Source: Chondrilla cf. caribensis
Lineage: Eukaryota; Porifera; Demospongiae; Chondrillida; Chondrillidae
Length of the DNA: 64,000 nt
Direction: 5' to 3'
Assembly (NCBI GenBank): GCA_964020155.1
Contig: OZ026557.1
Location: forward strand, 3,432,501-3,496,500
The first letter of the stretch is position 1. Every line of letters starts with the position of its first letter. Shown here piece by piece: positions 48,251 through 60,507 of the stretch. The notes beneath the pieces are model-generated. The model was not told the DNA's origin and searched no databases. It saw only the letters and a program-made list of their open reading frames with translations. The position numbers were made by a program, and so were the translations under genes.

Positions 48251-51200
48251 CGCATGCGTGCGTGCATGTGTACATGCATGCTTATTTGTATGTGTGCTGC
48301 ATGTGTAGGTGCATGTCTGTATGAAATACATTGAATTGTGTGTGGATGTGTATACATAATATATGTATGTGCTTGTGCCAATGTACGCGGTTCCATATGA
48401 TCTAATGCTTGTATACAGTGTTCTACACGCATCAGTTTCTACCTTTCTTCATGTTTCAGACGACACCGAGAATGTTCTGGTTGGGATGGGCTGCATGGTG
48501 ACCACAGAGCACATAGGATACTTCTATGACATCTTCAGGAAGGCGAGGGAGGTCCACAACTTCTCCTTCATTAACCCGGGGCAGATGTTCATGTACGACG
48601 GAGATTTCCTCCACATTGTGAACGAACAGGGCCTGGAGAGCTACACCACTAGACTGCTGCCCACGTGCTTGAAAGGACTAAACAAACCGCTGACCTTCAC
48701 AGAGAGGTACACCAGTGCATCCTTGCATTCATAAACTATCTGTATGTACATATGTGCACATTCACAGATATTATGACACAATATTCACAGATGTACAATG
48801 TCATATGTATATAAGTACATATGGAGTATTTCATTTGGGAGGCTGGAATTTACATGTTTGCCTGAGGATTTGTGCCTTACTGTAAGCTCTTAATGATTTA
48901 CAAAAAATGGCAGAGCTTGATAACACCTAATATCTCCACCTAACCTAACTGCACACCCCCTAAATTGATTTTGTTGCCTCTACCTGCGTGCATGGGTGAT
49001 TGTATCAGTCTCATTTTGCGTTTTATGTGTATAGCTCCATCACAAAGGACTCACCTCATATTTTCACCAGAGAACAGTTGATGTGTCAGGTGAGAGCAGG
49101 TTATGTAGTTGAGTACACACTTTTGCCTGTGTTGTACATATGCATGTGTGTAAAGCGGGTTGTTTGGCCAGGTGAAATCTTGTGGGTAAGTTTAATGGAA
49201 TCCTTTAGCCACAGAAATATTACCACCCCAAGCATTTCAGTGGCTGACTGCCACCTTTGTCAGTGGTATGGCTACAAGGGTGTATGTGCAGTGTTAGTTA
49301 CAAGTATGTGACAGTTTGTAATGAGTGGATGATGTATGAATAATAATATTACAATAAGTGATGTAATGAATAATATTAAGTGTATGTATACGTATGTCTG
49401 ATCCACATGTACCCTCCCAAGAGGTGGTATAAAATATACTTTATCTCCCTCTCAATTGCATACAAACATTTGCATATGGATGATCACCTATATTGGATTA
49501 GAATATTAGGTTTTATATTATTATTACATGTTCATTCATACCTACATGTGTATACACATGCATTTCATATACATAGGTACATACGTATGTATGTACATTT
49601 GTGGTTAGGTTAGTTGAAGTTATTGTTTGTTTCAATCACGGCAGTTCTGTCCTCCCTCAACGATAACGGAGACAATGACGGGACAAAAGAACCTCATTGG
49701 AGCCTGTATCGTGAGTGGTTCATCCAGTCAGGTTGTCGTGGTAACAAAGGCCTACCAAGAGAGCTCTGAGGAAGCTAGTAAAGCGTCTTCTAACCTAACA
49801 CTATTGTGAGTAACAGAACCACAGTTATTGCATGTTATACATCAACCGTGTACAGTAGTAATCACATGCACATTCATACATACATGCTTACAGTCTGAAT
49901 TACTTTGTGTACGCCTGATGGAGCATGCGAAATCTGGGTACTTTCTATTTTGCGGACAGTCTGCACGGACAGCGGACGCATACAAAAGATAGGGACGGCA
50001 ATTAGCACCTGTTCAACTCCTATTCTGCAGACGACACAAGATATGAATATGCTAAAAAGCGGACCGAGGTGTATTCCAAACCAGATACCATACATTGAAG
50101 CAGACACAAGTGTAGAATACAGCATTAACACTCTGTTTAGTTAATGTCCCTCTCTCTGTAGCTATTATTATTATGCATTAAGTTCTACCGTATTATAATG
50201 ACGAATTAGCAATTCTCCCCAAAAGACAGCTGACAGTAGGGTTGGGCGATACTGATTTTTTGATACATACGATTATCGTGCAGCAAAATATCGCGATATA
50301 CGATAATATCGTGATATTTGAAATAACAATAATAATAACCCCAGAATATGCCCGAAGTACACTTTTTAGTTATTAAAATTCACATATCGACTCGCTCGTT
50401 CGATAATATGTGTCATTACGTGTAACCGCAACAATGAATTTATATTACGCGAGAAAACATGGCCGATTTCGAAACGCGGAGAATAAGAAATGGGCTAGAA
50501 TTCGAGTGCAACGGCTTCAACGACCGTAAAAATTTCAGCGAAGGGTCTTTTAAACCTAAGAAAGACATCCAAATAATTCAAGTGCAGGGGTCGATAGTGC
50601 TACTGCTTTACACCAACCGCGATGTATCGTCAATACGATATATCGCGGGCTGGACAATCACTCGCGATACGATAATCGTGTAAATCATTATCGCGATATT
50701 ATCGTATAATCGGAATATCGCCCAACCCTAGCTGACAGTAAAGGACATTAACACGCAACCGATGTTCACACGAAGTCCTTCAGAGCCCCCAGCGTGACAC
50801 CATAGACCCTACCGTCCGCATACTCATCCGCGCTCCGTCCACAGTCCGCAGACTCCGTCCACCGTCCGTGCGGACTGTCCGCAAAATAGAAAGTACCCCA
50901 AATCTGTACTTCTTATCGGATGTTCTTACCATTGGTACTGGTTCATGTACTGTAGTATGTGTGAACTGAGAACCTACTGAAGTGTATGTATCAACACTTG
51001 GAGAGTGTACTTAATGGGTACCATGACTAAGCAGGTTGTAATGTACTGTATATACGTACTTCTGACCAATAGCCAGTCACCAAAGCCACTTGGTAGGAAG
51101 GAGTCAGTCTCTGATGTGGCGTGGAATGTGTACATTCTCGAGAAACAGTCAGTACAGGGCATTGCTCAAGAGTTTGTAAGTTATATGTATATACACATCC

Positions 51201-52134
51201 ATACAAATGTACATATGCATGTACATACATACATATGTACTGTACATACGTACATGTCACACACTACTCTGTGAACATAGCATACATGTGTACATATCAC
51301 CATTGCTTTGTACTCTGCTCTAATACATACTGTACGTATTACACTCTGCTCTGTGTACATACTGTACAGACGTACTGTACATGTTACATTGTGCTCTGTA
51401 CACACACTGTACAGGTCTCCACTGGTAGGCAGTTCTACGACTGTTCTCCTCCCACTTTCCATGGACTGTTGTCAGAAGCACACCTTCTTGTGAGGGCAAA
51501 GGTCAGTGACCTTCTGTAGTTTTGTGCAACAATGTAACATTATGTACAGTATGTGTCGTAAGTATGGGAATCAAGAATAGTATTTACTGCATGGTTTTGT
51601 ATGTGTGCAGTTTTCACTCAAGGAGATGCTCCCTTACATAGTTGTGTACAGTATGCTTGGTGTAGTTTGTTTTTGGAGTCACTGGAATTAGTTCAGCAAA
51701 TTTTAATTGTTTGGTAATAGCATACATAGTACAACCAACCTTGATAATCCAACAATCTTAGAGGGAGTCCGACACTCTTTGTACCACAATACCATACATA
51801 TCAGACTGTGACAGCTGTTATCTTGTGGTGGATTAGAGGATGTGTAGCTACTGAGGGTATAGAGGCTCATATTTATTGTGGGAGTTTCTCACTTACTCTC
51901 ACATTGCTATGGATGCACTATGTGGGTGTATGTGCCTTCTCACAGCTTCTGTCTGGGACGGCTGATAAAGAATGTCACCGAGTGTTCACGACAACTTGTT
52001 ACGAACTGGCTCAATATTTTGCTTCGAAATCCGGTAAGAAGGATTCCAACGCCCACATCGCTGCCTCCTACCTTCAACTCGCTCTGGTTGAACCACATCA
52101 AGCTGTCCAGCTTCTGGGCAAATTGAATACTAAG
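46904..52134 (+). CDS. HPS3: HPS3, BLOC-2 complex subunit (N-terminal and middle part)
   Basis: Seven exons: 46904-48173, 48460-48706, 49035-49089, 49645-49805, 51073-51175, 51415-51501 and 51946-52134. All join in frame, giving 704 residues so far. Recognised by order and motif: the N-terminal beta-propeller-like part with ARAYFNWFG, then TTEHIGYFYDIF, CPPSTI with IGACIVSGSSSQVVVVTKAY, QSPKPLGRKE followed by AWNVYILEKQS, and LLSEAHLLVRA, all matching the human HPS3 order. HPS3 works with HPS5 and HPS6 in BLOC-2, which directs cargo from endosomes to lysosome-related organelles. A Ser-rich insert with GSRAGSRVGSRTGSR lies near residue 295. Exon 1 ends directly at a GT microsatellite. The C-terminal third is missing here and is probably in the exon chain that starts at 62019. 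Confidence 0.88.
48174..48255. repeat. (GT)n microsatellite at an HPS3 donor site
   Basis: GT array starting at the exon 1 donor (AAAG/GTGTGT), ending in GCGCGC. Confidence 0.93.
49936..50899. mobile_element. TIR element in HPS3 intron 4 (host of a nested hAT MITE)
   Basis: The left end GGGTACTTTCTATTTTGCGG is repeated inverted at the right end (CCGCAAAATAGAAAGTACCC) and continues with GACAGTC-GCACGGAC. AAATCT stands on both outer sides as a likely target duplication. Without the nested element it is about 460 bases. It is non-coding. The superfamily is not clear. Confidence 0.75.
50237..50730. mobile_element. hAT-type MITE with 8-bp target duplication
   Basis: A 494-base element with ends TAGGGTTGGGCGATA and the exact inverse. 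GCTGACAG flanks both sides (50229-50236 and 50731-50738), a perfect 8-base target duplication typical of hAT elements. Subterminal sequence is full of ATCGCGATAT palindromes. The middle (about 50435-50620) is a copy of the dispersed repeat core with a 74-codon open frame starting MADFETRR. No transposase. Confidence 0.87.
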
Positions 52135-52614
52135 GTTTGAGTGCACAGTACAGCAAAAATATTATGCACTGTACATAATATGTTCTTAGCATATGTAATA
52201 ATTATTATGTACATTATGATGTGGTAGACATTGGTATGTATTGTTAGAAGTTTTCTTAATTTTTTTAAACACATCTGCATTATTTCACCCATCTTGGGCT
52301 TCATCAGGCACATTAATTTATGCGTGATGAAGCCCATGATGTGCAAAACTTTGTAAAGTGGAAGAATTGTGAAAAACTGTAGTGAACATTAACACTGACC
52401 AAAGCAGTCCAAGAAATCTTCTAATTTACAACAACAATGTCTACCAAACATGTTTATGATATATGTGATACAGACCACTGGTGTTTTGTGTATGTTCAAT
52501 GATTTCCAATGATGTGTATGGGTACTGTAATACGTATTTCTGTTTGTGTGTAATTACAAGATTTCAGTGTTCAATTCCTTCAAGATTGATGCTCTTGTGA
52601 ATACTCATGTACAC

Positions 52615-53166
52615 TGTACTATATCCGGAGTACCATTACCTGAACTATATCCGGAGTACCATTACTTGAACTATATCCAGAGTACCATTACCTGAACTAT
52701 ATCCAGAGTACCATACGTACCTGAACTATATCCAGAGTACCATTACCTGAACTATATCCAGAGTACCATACGTACCTGAACTATATCCAGAGTACCATTA
52801 CCTGAACTATATCCAGAGTACCATACATACCTGAACTATATCCAGAGTACCATACGTGCCTGAACTATATCCAGAGTACCATACGTACCTGAACTATATC
52901 CAGAGTACCATACGTACCTGAACTATATCCAGAGTACCATACGTACCTGAACTATATCCAGAGTACCATACGTACCTGAACTATATCCAGAGTACCATAC
53001 GTACCTGAACTATATCCAGAGTACCATTACCTGAACTATATCCAGAGTACCATACGTACCTGAACTATATCCAGAGTACCATACGTACCTGAACTATATC
53101 CAGAGTACCATACGTGCCTGAACTATATCCAGAGTACCATACGTGCCTGAACTATATCCAGAGTAC
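52615..53166. repeat. 27-29 bp minisatellite
   Basis: About 19 units of ATATCCAGAGTACCATACGT plus ACCTGAACT. A 27-base variant (ATTACC instead of ATACGTACC) is interspersed. It lies just after the last clear HPS3 exon. Confidence 0.94.
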
Positions 53167-53511
53167 TGTAGCTTAAGTACCTCTAGAAATTCTGATAATC
53201 CACTCCATCCATTAGTTTGCCACATCTTTACCATACAATTTTTCATCATGCACATACATACATATATACATACATACGTATGTCCGGTTTACATGCATCC
53301 ATGCATATTGATGTGTATAGTCAGTTATACCTACATTCTTACATGCATATGTGCATGCATACCAATGTGTAGTTTACTTTGTGTACATTCATAAAAGTCT
53401 GTTTGTGTAGCTAAATCCCAACTATAGTGCCATATCCTATCACTTGTATGGTTGCTCATGCACATCCAATCAATGTACAAAGTCACACTTCTCTTGTCAT
53501 CAGTAATTTTT

Positions 53512-54531
53512 CTATTCAACGGCATTGTTGACACTTGGTTCAACTTCGGACTTTCCTTTTTTACTGCACAATATCAGTTTCTTTACTGCCTTCCTGAGTG
53601 TCCTCCTAACTGGCCCAAAGACTGTGAGGAGTGATATTGGACTAGTCCATGTGGCTGCTGATAACACTAATATAGATGAATAGTGTTGAACCGAACCTTC
53701 AGGAGACAGAATGGTGTACACTGTTGGGAGTACTAGGTTGACTACAATGAGCACAATGTCACTCAGTATAAGGAACCCGGCTAGCTTGCAGAGACTGTTA
53801 TGTAGCTGTCTATCTTCAGTCAATGTATTCCTCCTAACAAAGCAGTAAGAAGCAATGGCAAGTATCATTGTGACTATACATGCTCCAAGTCCCAGAATTA
53901 TCCACGATATACTAAGATCAACAAGTACTGCAACGAGGTTGAATGTATACGAGCAGATGCCTGAAACTTCTGTAGCGTTTAGCTCATATATTGGTGTAAA
54001 TGGTGGTATGCTGTTGCAAACGCCTACTATCCACGGTATGACTGCCACTAGTATAAGATAAGGGACTCGCAGTTTCTTGATTCCTCGTTTGACCACAATG
54101 AACAGTACCACTCCAAACTCCAACAGTGAGATAAAGGTGGCTGTACTGGAGGTTATCTGTAGCCACAGGTGTAGGTAGCACTCCACTGTCTGCATCCCAG
54201 GCTGTAATACCCTGGAGATGTAGCTGACGACCCAAACTAACATTGCTGTACTGTAGACTGCTCCCGATAGCGATATGTTGGTGAGAGTGATTTTAACTAG
54301 CTTGTTGATAGAGCGGTTGGCAAGTAGAGCTGTGATGAAAATCAAGTGTAGTATCAAAGGTGGACCACACAGGAGTGAGGCTATCAGTGCACGAGATGAA
54401 ATGTGGATGGGAAGATCTGAAAGGGATTGGTCCGTTTGGTTCATAAGGTCCTTTAGAAAAGTGAAGTTGTCTCTCGAATATCCTTCATTGGGTGTCTTCA
54501 ATAATATGTCCATCCTCAGAGTACTCTCCAA
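53512..54531 (-). CDS. Single-exon seven-helix receptor, copy 1 (GPCR-like)
   Basis: An uninterrupted 339-residue frame with seven hydrophobic segments at about 48-71, 81-105, 118-147, 155-176, 195-232, 249-274 and 283-306. The outside N-terminus has N-glycosylation sites NFT and NQT. Cys118 at the start of helix 3 and Cys193 in the second outer loop can form the usual class A disulfide. Helix 3 ends in VVKRG instead of DRY, and helix 7 has TSPISLLTVFGP instead of NPxxY. A basic helix 8 (RRTLRKAVKKLILC) with a possible palmitoylated Cys follows. It is best called a rhodopsin-like GPCR of a lineage-specific family; the ligand is unknown. It is the first of three tandem copies. The start was taken at the ATG that gives a short glycosylated N-terminus, as in copy 3. 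Confidence 0.82.
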   Translation of the reverse strand: MESTLRMDILLKTPNEGYSRDNFTFLKDLMNQTDQSLSDLPIHISSRALIASLLCGPPLILHLIFITALLANRSINKLVKITLTNISLSGAVYSTAMLVWVVSYISRVLQPGMQTVECYLHLWLQITSSTATFISLLEFGVVLFIVVKRGIKKLRVPYLILVAVIPWIVGVCNSIPPFTPIYELNATEVSGICSYTFNLVAVLVDLSISWIILGLGACIVTMILAIASYCFVRRNTLTEDRQLHNSLCKLAGFLILSDIVLIVVNLVLPTVYTILSPEGSVQHYSSILVLSAATWTSPISLLTVFGPVRRTLRKAVKKLILCSKKGKSEVEPSVNNAVE

Positions 54532-54579
54532 CCTCCACCACTGTACAGTATCTGTTGTTGAGAGGCCTTCAGACTAAAA

Positions 54580-56450
54580 ACACTGAGCAGTGATTTCCTC
54601 TCTCCCAAACTCTCTATTTCAATGACACTGGCTGCTGTATGGATGCCTCCAACAGTAATAGAGGAAATCAAATTAACCCTTCCCTTTTACTATATAAAAT
54701 TCAATGCATCTTGTAGGGGATCGCTTATCAGTTGAGGCTATTCAAGCATAGGATGTCTGTGTGCTCAGCATGTCTAGAGTCACAGCATTCTTTGAAGTGA
54801 AGAAAGGGATTGGCTCGTGTGTCGTGACTGTCATGATTTCAAATACACACCATTGTTAGTCTTCTTTTTCGGGTCCTAATGCTGGATTTACATATTTCTG
54901 TAATATTGTGTATTACTATGCACAAATATATACAGTGTATATGTGTGTACAGTACTGTGTCAATTAAGAAACCGTAAAATTACAAGCTGTCCACTCCAAG
55001 CTGTCCACTTCAAGCTGTCTACATGTGTTGGGCAAATACTTACATGTGCATGTGTACGTACTCACACCATCAACACTTCTTTGACCTCCCCTACGAGTCA
55101 AGGTAAAGTACTGTGTGATTGGGAGAGCGAGCTTGATATGTACAAATGAAGTTTTAGTTGAGTGGCTGAAGTCAAACAATGAAGTAGGGCAAAGAATTGT
55201 TCTACCAACATCATTTTCTAATTCCAACTTCATCATCTTCTAATTTTTGCTATATTCAAGTAACAATCTCTGTTATAACCTTTAATTTGTCCTGCAAAGA
55301 TGCTTGTCTTTTAAGCCTTCATTATTTTCCCACCTAAATTCCACTTTTTGACTGTCGAGAGACACGCTGTTCTTCGTTCAGACTATAACACTGCAATAAC
55401 CACTATAATGTTGTCCTGTCTCCACCGAGAACAGTTTGTTCCCTGAAATGAAGTAATAAATGATCGGTCATTCTCCTCTCGTATCTCACAAATATTGATT
55501 TTAATTATCACAAATCTCAAAATGCTGAGTACCGTGAAATGTACTACAAATAATCAGACATCGCCTGTTTGCTTTTTAATGTGAAATATGTACATTATGG
55601 CATTCACACATGATACTCACAGGTAACCTGTGGATTATCTGTAAATAGTATAGCAAAGCTCCTTTAATTGACACTGTTCGTATATATATTATACGTATGT
55701 ATTTGCCAAATGTGTATAGCATGCACATGTACATATACCTCCAAGGATACAATGTTTTATGTTGTGTGTGTGTGTGTCCACAGCAGTCCCTGCAGTATTA
55801 TTTCAGTTTGTATGCAATCACAATTGCCCTTCAATTCCCTAAGGATCAGTGTTACAAAGCATTGCACTAGATCTAATGTATATTGGAGTACTGTACCATA
55901 CTATGTATCGGAGTAGTGTACTAGACCTGCTGTATATCCCGAATACATGCACAGTCTGAAGTATATGAAAATACTGTACAAATACTCTCTACCTATGAAA
56001 ATTCTGGTAATCCACTATGTACATAAACCTAATATTCAATTACTTCTATCCTGTACAAATACTTAAAACTGTACCAACAATTACATATGTACATAGAGTA
56101 TGCAGTTGATGCATATGTAGATACATTTGTAGGTGTAGTATACATACGGAATTATGTGTAACACAGTACATATGTGAAGTGTACGTATGCTCTTACATAC
56201 ATATGTATTTCTAGTTTACATGTATCTGTACACGCTGATGTGTAGTGTAAATGGACATGCACCTTCTTGCATATGTGTGCACATACGTATGTACATACTG
56301 TATGAAATAATGTGTGCTATGCAGCACATTAATCATGTCTTTCTCTGTACGTACCTGGACCCTAACTATAGCACCTTCTCCTATCACTAGTGTGTTTACT
56401 AACACCCAGTGAGTGTGTAGAGTCAAACTTCTCTTGTCATTGGAATCTGT
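54580..56450. other. Spacer between receptor copies 1 and 2
   Basis: The right part (about 55,980-56,440) matches the 3' flank of the other two copies, so the repeated unit is longer than the coding part. No exon was recognised. Confidence 0.5.
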
Positions 56451-56451
56451 C

Positions 56452-57466
56452 CTAAACGGCATTGTTGACACTTGGTTCAACTTCAGACTTTCTTTGTTTA
56501 CCACACAATATCAGTTTCTTCACTGCCTTCCTGAGGGTCCTCCTAACTGGTCCGTACACTGTGAGGAGTGATATTGGACTAGGCCATGTGGCTGCTGGGA
56601 AAAGTGAAATGGATAAATAGTATTGAACCCAACCTTCAGGAGACAGAATGGTGTACACTGTTGGAACTACTAGGTTGATAGCAATAAGCACAATGTCACT
56701 CAGTATAAGGAACCCTGCTAGCTTGTAGAGACCACTATGTAGCTGTTTGTCTTCAGTTAAAGCATTCCTCCTAACAAAGCAGTAAGAAGCAATGGCAAGT
56801 ATCATTGTGACTATACATGCTCCAAGTCCCAGAATTATCCACGATATAGCGAGATTAATGAAGGCCGCAATAGGGTTGAAAGTATAAAAGCAGGTTCCAA
56901 GGACATGTAGCATTTAGCTCTTGTATTGGTGTAAATGGTGATATGCTGTTGCAAACTCCTACTACCCACGGTATGACTGCCACTAGTATGAGATAAGGGA
57001 CTCGCAGTTTCTTGATTCCTCGTTTGACCACAATGAACAGTACAACTCCAAACTCCAACAGTGAGATAAAGGTGGCTGTACTGGAGCATATCTGTAGCCA
57101 CAGGTGTAGATAGCACTCCACTGTCTGCATCCCAGGCTGTAATACTCTGGAGATGTAGCTGATGACCCAAACTAACATTGCTGTACTGTAGACTGCTCCC
57201 GATAGTGATATGTTGGTGAGAGTGATCTTAACTAGCCTGTTGATAGAGCGGTTGGCAAGTAGAGCTGTGATGAATATCAAGTGTAGTATCAAAGGTGGAC
57301 CACACAGAAGTGAGGCTATTAGTGCATGAGATGAAATGTGGATGGTAAGATCTGAAAGGGATTGGTCCGTATGGTTCACAGGGTCCTTTAGAAAAGTGAA
57401 GTTGTCTCTCGAATATCCTTCATTGGGTGACTTCAATAATGTATCCATCCTCAGAGTACTCTCCAA
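56452..57466 (-). pseudogene. Receptor copy 2, broken by a 2-base deletion
   Basis: About 90 percent or more alike to copy 3 across its length by eye. Helices 1-4 are read in one frame (203 codons from 57466) and helices 5-7 in another (ending at 56452). At 56906/56907 two bases (CT on the + strand) present in copies 1 and 3 are absent in the second outer loop, just after ELNAT. The result is a premature stop after about 203 residues and loss of helices 5-7. Everything else, including the C-terminus ending in VEPSVNNAV, is intact, so the break is recent or a sequencing or assembly error. Confidence 0.8.
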
Positions 57467-57539
57467 CCTCCACCACTGTACAGTATCTGTTGTTGAGAGG
57501 CCTTCAGACTAAAAATACTGAGCAGTGATTCCCTCTCTC

Positions 57540-57807
57540 CCCAACTCCCTTTTTTGCTCATACTGGCCACAGCATGGATAAATACAACAGTAGTAGAGGA
57601 AATCTGTTTGACCTTTCAGAGTACTACCTAAACTTCAATACACGTATTCAATATCAATACATCACATGAGTTACATAAGGTGTATATCAATAGAAGCTAT
57701 TCAAACAGCAGATGTCTATGTATTCTTTCAAGTGCATCCAGAGACCATATGTTATGCCCAGTGTTTATTGAAGGGAAGAATGGGTCCATGCTCCACTGTT
57801 ATGACTT
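57540..57807. other. Upstream flank of receptor copy 2
   Basis: Resembles the region above copy 1 (54,590-54,860) in layout. No gene seen. Confidence 0.45.
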
Positions 57808-58400
57808 CTATTGTTTCACATGCACACCATTGATAGTTTTATTCACCAACTCCTAATGTGGAATTCACATACGTACATATTTATGTTTTGTATATACACG
57901 GATACAATTACAAGGGCGCCCACAGCGTATACGCACAGTACGCCAGTGCGTACCAAATTCCAATAAGGTCTTTGAAAGAAATCCCTTGTAGATAGCTAGC
58001 TCTGTGTTCAGAAGAATAGCAGGACAAGCCTTATTTAAGTCAAATCCATCTTTAGCCATGATATTCTTTGTTATTGAATATTGCAGTAGTCGAAAACTAA
58101 CAATTTGTCCTGAATCGATCACTACTACTGGTCCAGCACTGAGTTCTTGGAAACCTCGAATACGGTACTAGAGTAGCCATTTTGTGATTGCGCAATGTTT
58201 GTGACAGTGTGCGTACCAACTGTGAACTTCCTGCGGGCACCCCTGAATTATGCACACATGTGTGAATACCTGTACATGTTTTTGCCTAATACATATGCTC
58301 TGTGTATGTGTGTACCTATTGGTGCCGACATGTCCTAACTTTACTCATGTTACATGTCACATAGGTCAGTGTCACAACTTGATACATGTCACGACATTTT
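57808..58400. repeat. Left arm of inverted repeat around receptor copy 3
   Basis: This sequence, minus a 335-base insertion, is found inverted at 61173-61433. Matching phrases include CACACCATTGATAGTTTTAT and TTTTGTATATACACGGATAC. Confidence 0.85.
57911..58245. mobile_element. 335-bp MITE with 5-bp target duplication
   Basis: Ends CAAGGGCGCCCACAG and, inverted, CAGGGGTGCCCGCAG (12 of 15 alike). AATTA flanks both sides. The other arm of the inverted repeat (61320-61335) keeps the empty site with a single AATTA, which proves the insertion. It contains a minus-strand open stretch but nothing recognisable. Confidence 0.83.
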
Positions 58401-59400
58401 TGAAAGGTGGTATAAGTAAGATTGCTGGTGTTTTCTGAGTATGTGATCTTGTAGAGCCAACACATTAATTTCTTACCCGATTGGTCTTTACTAGAACTTT
58501 AAAACTTGAGGACCCACACCAACTACAAATTACCCTTTTTTTCAAGCAAAATCCGTTACAAATTATGGTCTTCACATACGAGAACAATTTTGCATGCCAA
58601 ACAGATATTAAGTGTTTTGTTCAGTGTATGAAGACACACGAAAGGGATGGGTCAATCACGGTGTGAGTGTGTTCTACTGCCAATGTAAAGGAGAATAGTC
58701 GAATTGCTCGTTATTAGCCCCCATAAGCTAGTAATGTCTTTGAGAAAATCATCTTATAGGTCTTTGTAGACCCATGAGGGAAATTTGCCGGTAAAGCAAC
58801 AAGAGCTGCTATTCCTCGAACCCAACCAAATAATGACTACAATGACAAAAGATTACTTTCCCTGAATGGCCTTCAGAGAACCCCAACCCAAATTCGATCA
58901 GCATGTTAGGAATACCATGGGTCGCTGTATCTGTGACTGATGCTCTCACACCTTAGATCATTCCATCATGACAGTCTGATTATTGCAAACCTGGACCAAA
59001 GTATCTCCACGTGTTTTTAGTGACCATTTTCTATAATATCCACAATGTCATGCCCTATTGAAACAGATATAACCGCCAAAAAGGTAAACTAATTCTTAAG
59101 CCTTTCATTTCTACTTATAAACATGTTATTGATACGAACTATGTGGGCTGTTACTCACTCATATTTGTAACTACTGCAAAAGCAAATACTTAGTCCGTTC
59201 TCGTGATGGCCATTTTGACATTGACGTGATTGTTAGCTTACTCTGAAGGGCAGTCACGGTAGCTCTGTGCATCCTTACATGAAAATATGTATGTAATAGC
59301 AGTACATACATGTGCATCCTTACATGTGTTCATACATACCAATGTGTAGTGTACATTTCATTCATACAAGTCTATTTGTTTAGATGAACCCTATAACTAT
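58401..59400. other. Spacer between receptor copies 2 and 3
   Basis: An open frame at 58481-58666 (+) has varied composition but no recognised family. Nothing else was seen. Confidence 0.4.
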
Positions 59401-59490
59401 AGTGCCATCTACTATCACTTGTATGGTTGCTCAAATCCAATCAAAGTGCAAAGTCACACTTCTCTTGTCATCACAATTCTCCAGGACCTC

Positions 59491-60507
59491 TTAAACTGCA
59501 TTGTTGACACTTGGTTCAACTTTGGACTTTCTTTCTTCACCACACAAGTTCAGTTTCTTCACTGCCTTCCTGAGAGTCCTCCTAACTGGCCCATAGACTG
59601 TAAGGAGTGATATTGGACTAGGCCATGTGGCTGCTGGGAAAAGTGAAATGGATAAATAGTATTGAACCCAACCTTCAGGAGACAGAATGGTGTACACTGT
59701 TGGGACTACTAGGTTGATAGCAATAAGCACAATGTCACTCAGTATAAGGAACCCGGCTAGCTTGTAGAGACCACTATGTAGCTGTCTGTCTTCAGTTAGA
59801 GCATTCCTCCTAACAAAGCAGTAAGAAGCAATGGCAAGTATCATTGTGACTATACATGCTCCAAGTCCCAGAATTATCCACGATATAGCGAGATTAATGA
59901 AGGCCGCAATAGGGTTGAATGTATAAAAGCAGGTTCCAAGGACATCTGTAGCATTTAGCTCTTGTATTGGTGTAAATGGTGGTATGCTGTTGCAAACTCC
60001 TACTACCCACGGTACGACTGCCACTAGTATGAGATAAGGGACTCGTAGTTTCTTGATTCCTCGTTTGACCACAATGAACAGTACAACTCCAAACTCCAAC
60101 AGTGAGATAAAGGTGGCTGTACTGGAGGTTATCTGTATCCACAGGTGTAGGTAGCACTCCACTGTCTGCATCCCAGGCTGTAATACTCTGGAGATGTAGC
60201 TGATGACCCACACTAACATTGCTGTACTATAGACTGCTCCCGATAGTGATATGTTGGTGAGAGTGATTTTAACTAGCTTGTTGATAGAGCGTTTGGCAAG
60301 TAGAGCTGTGATGAAAATCAAGTGTAGTATCAAAGGTGGACCACACAGGAGTGAGGCTATCAGGACATGAGATGAAATGTGGATGGTAAGATCTGAAAGG
60401 GATTGGTCCGTATGGTTCACAGGGTCCTTTAGAATAGTGAAGTTATCCATTGTTGATCTTGCAGTGGGTGACCTCAATATGCTGGCTTTACTCAAGGTGT
60501 TCTCCAA
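59491..60507 (-). CDS. Single-exon seven-helix receptor, copy 3 (GPCR-like)
   Basis: 338 residues, intact, with the same seven helices, Cys118-type disulfide pair, VVKRG in place of DRY, and basic helix 8 as copy 1. The first 20 residues differ (MENTLSKASILRSPTARS) while the rest is closest to copy 2: both have ELNAT followed by LGTCFYTFNPIAAFINLAI in helix 5, unlike copy 1 (SGICSYTFNLVAVLVDLSI). So copies 2 and 3 are the younger pair. N-glycosylation sites are NFT, NHT and NAT. The ligand is unknown. Confidence 0.82.
   Translation of the reverse strand: MENTLSKASILRSPTARSTMDNFTILKDPVNHTDQSLSDLTIHISSHVLIASLLCGPPLILHLIFITALLAKRSINKLVKITLTNISLSGAVYSTAMLVWVISYISRVLQPGMQTVECYLHLWIQITSSTATFISLLEFGVVLFIVVKRGIKKLRVPYLILVAVVPWVVGVCNSIPPFTPIQELNATDVLGTCFYTFNPIAAFINLAISWIILGLGACIVTMILAIASYCFVRRNALTEDRQLHSGLYKLAGFLILSDIVLIAINLVVPTVYTILSPEGWVQYYLSISLFPAATWPSPISLLTVYGPVRRTLRKAVKKLNLCGEERKSKVEPSVNNAV

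Noticed and set aside
58481..58666. Possible missing HPS3 exon between the receptors
   Set aside because: No alignment to HPS3 could be seen and the reading phase cannot be fixed.
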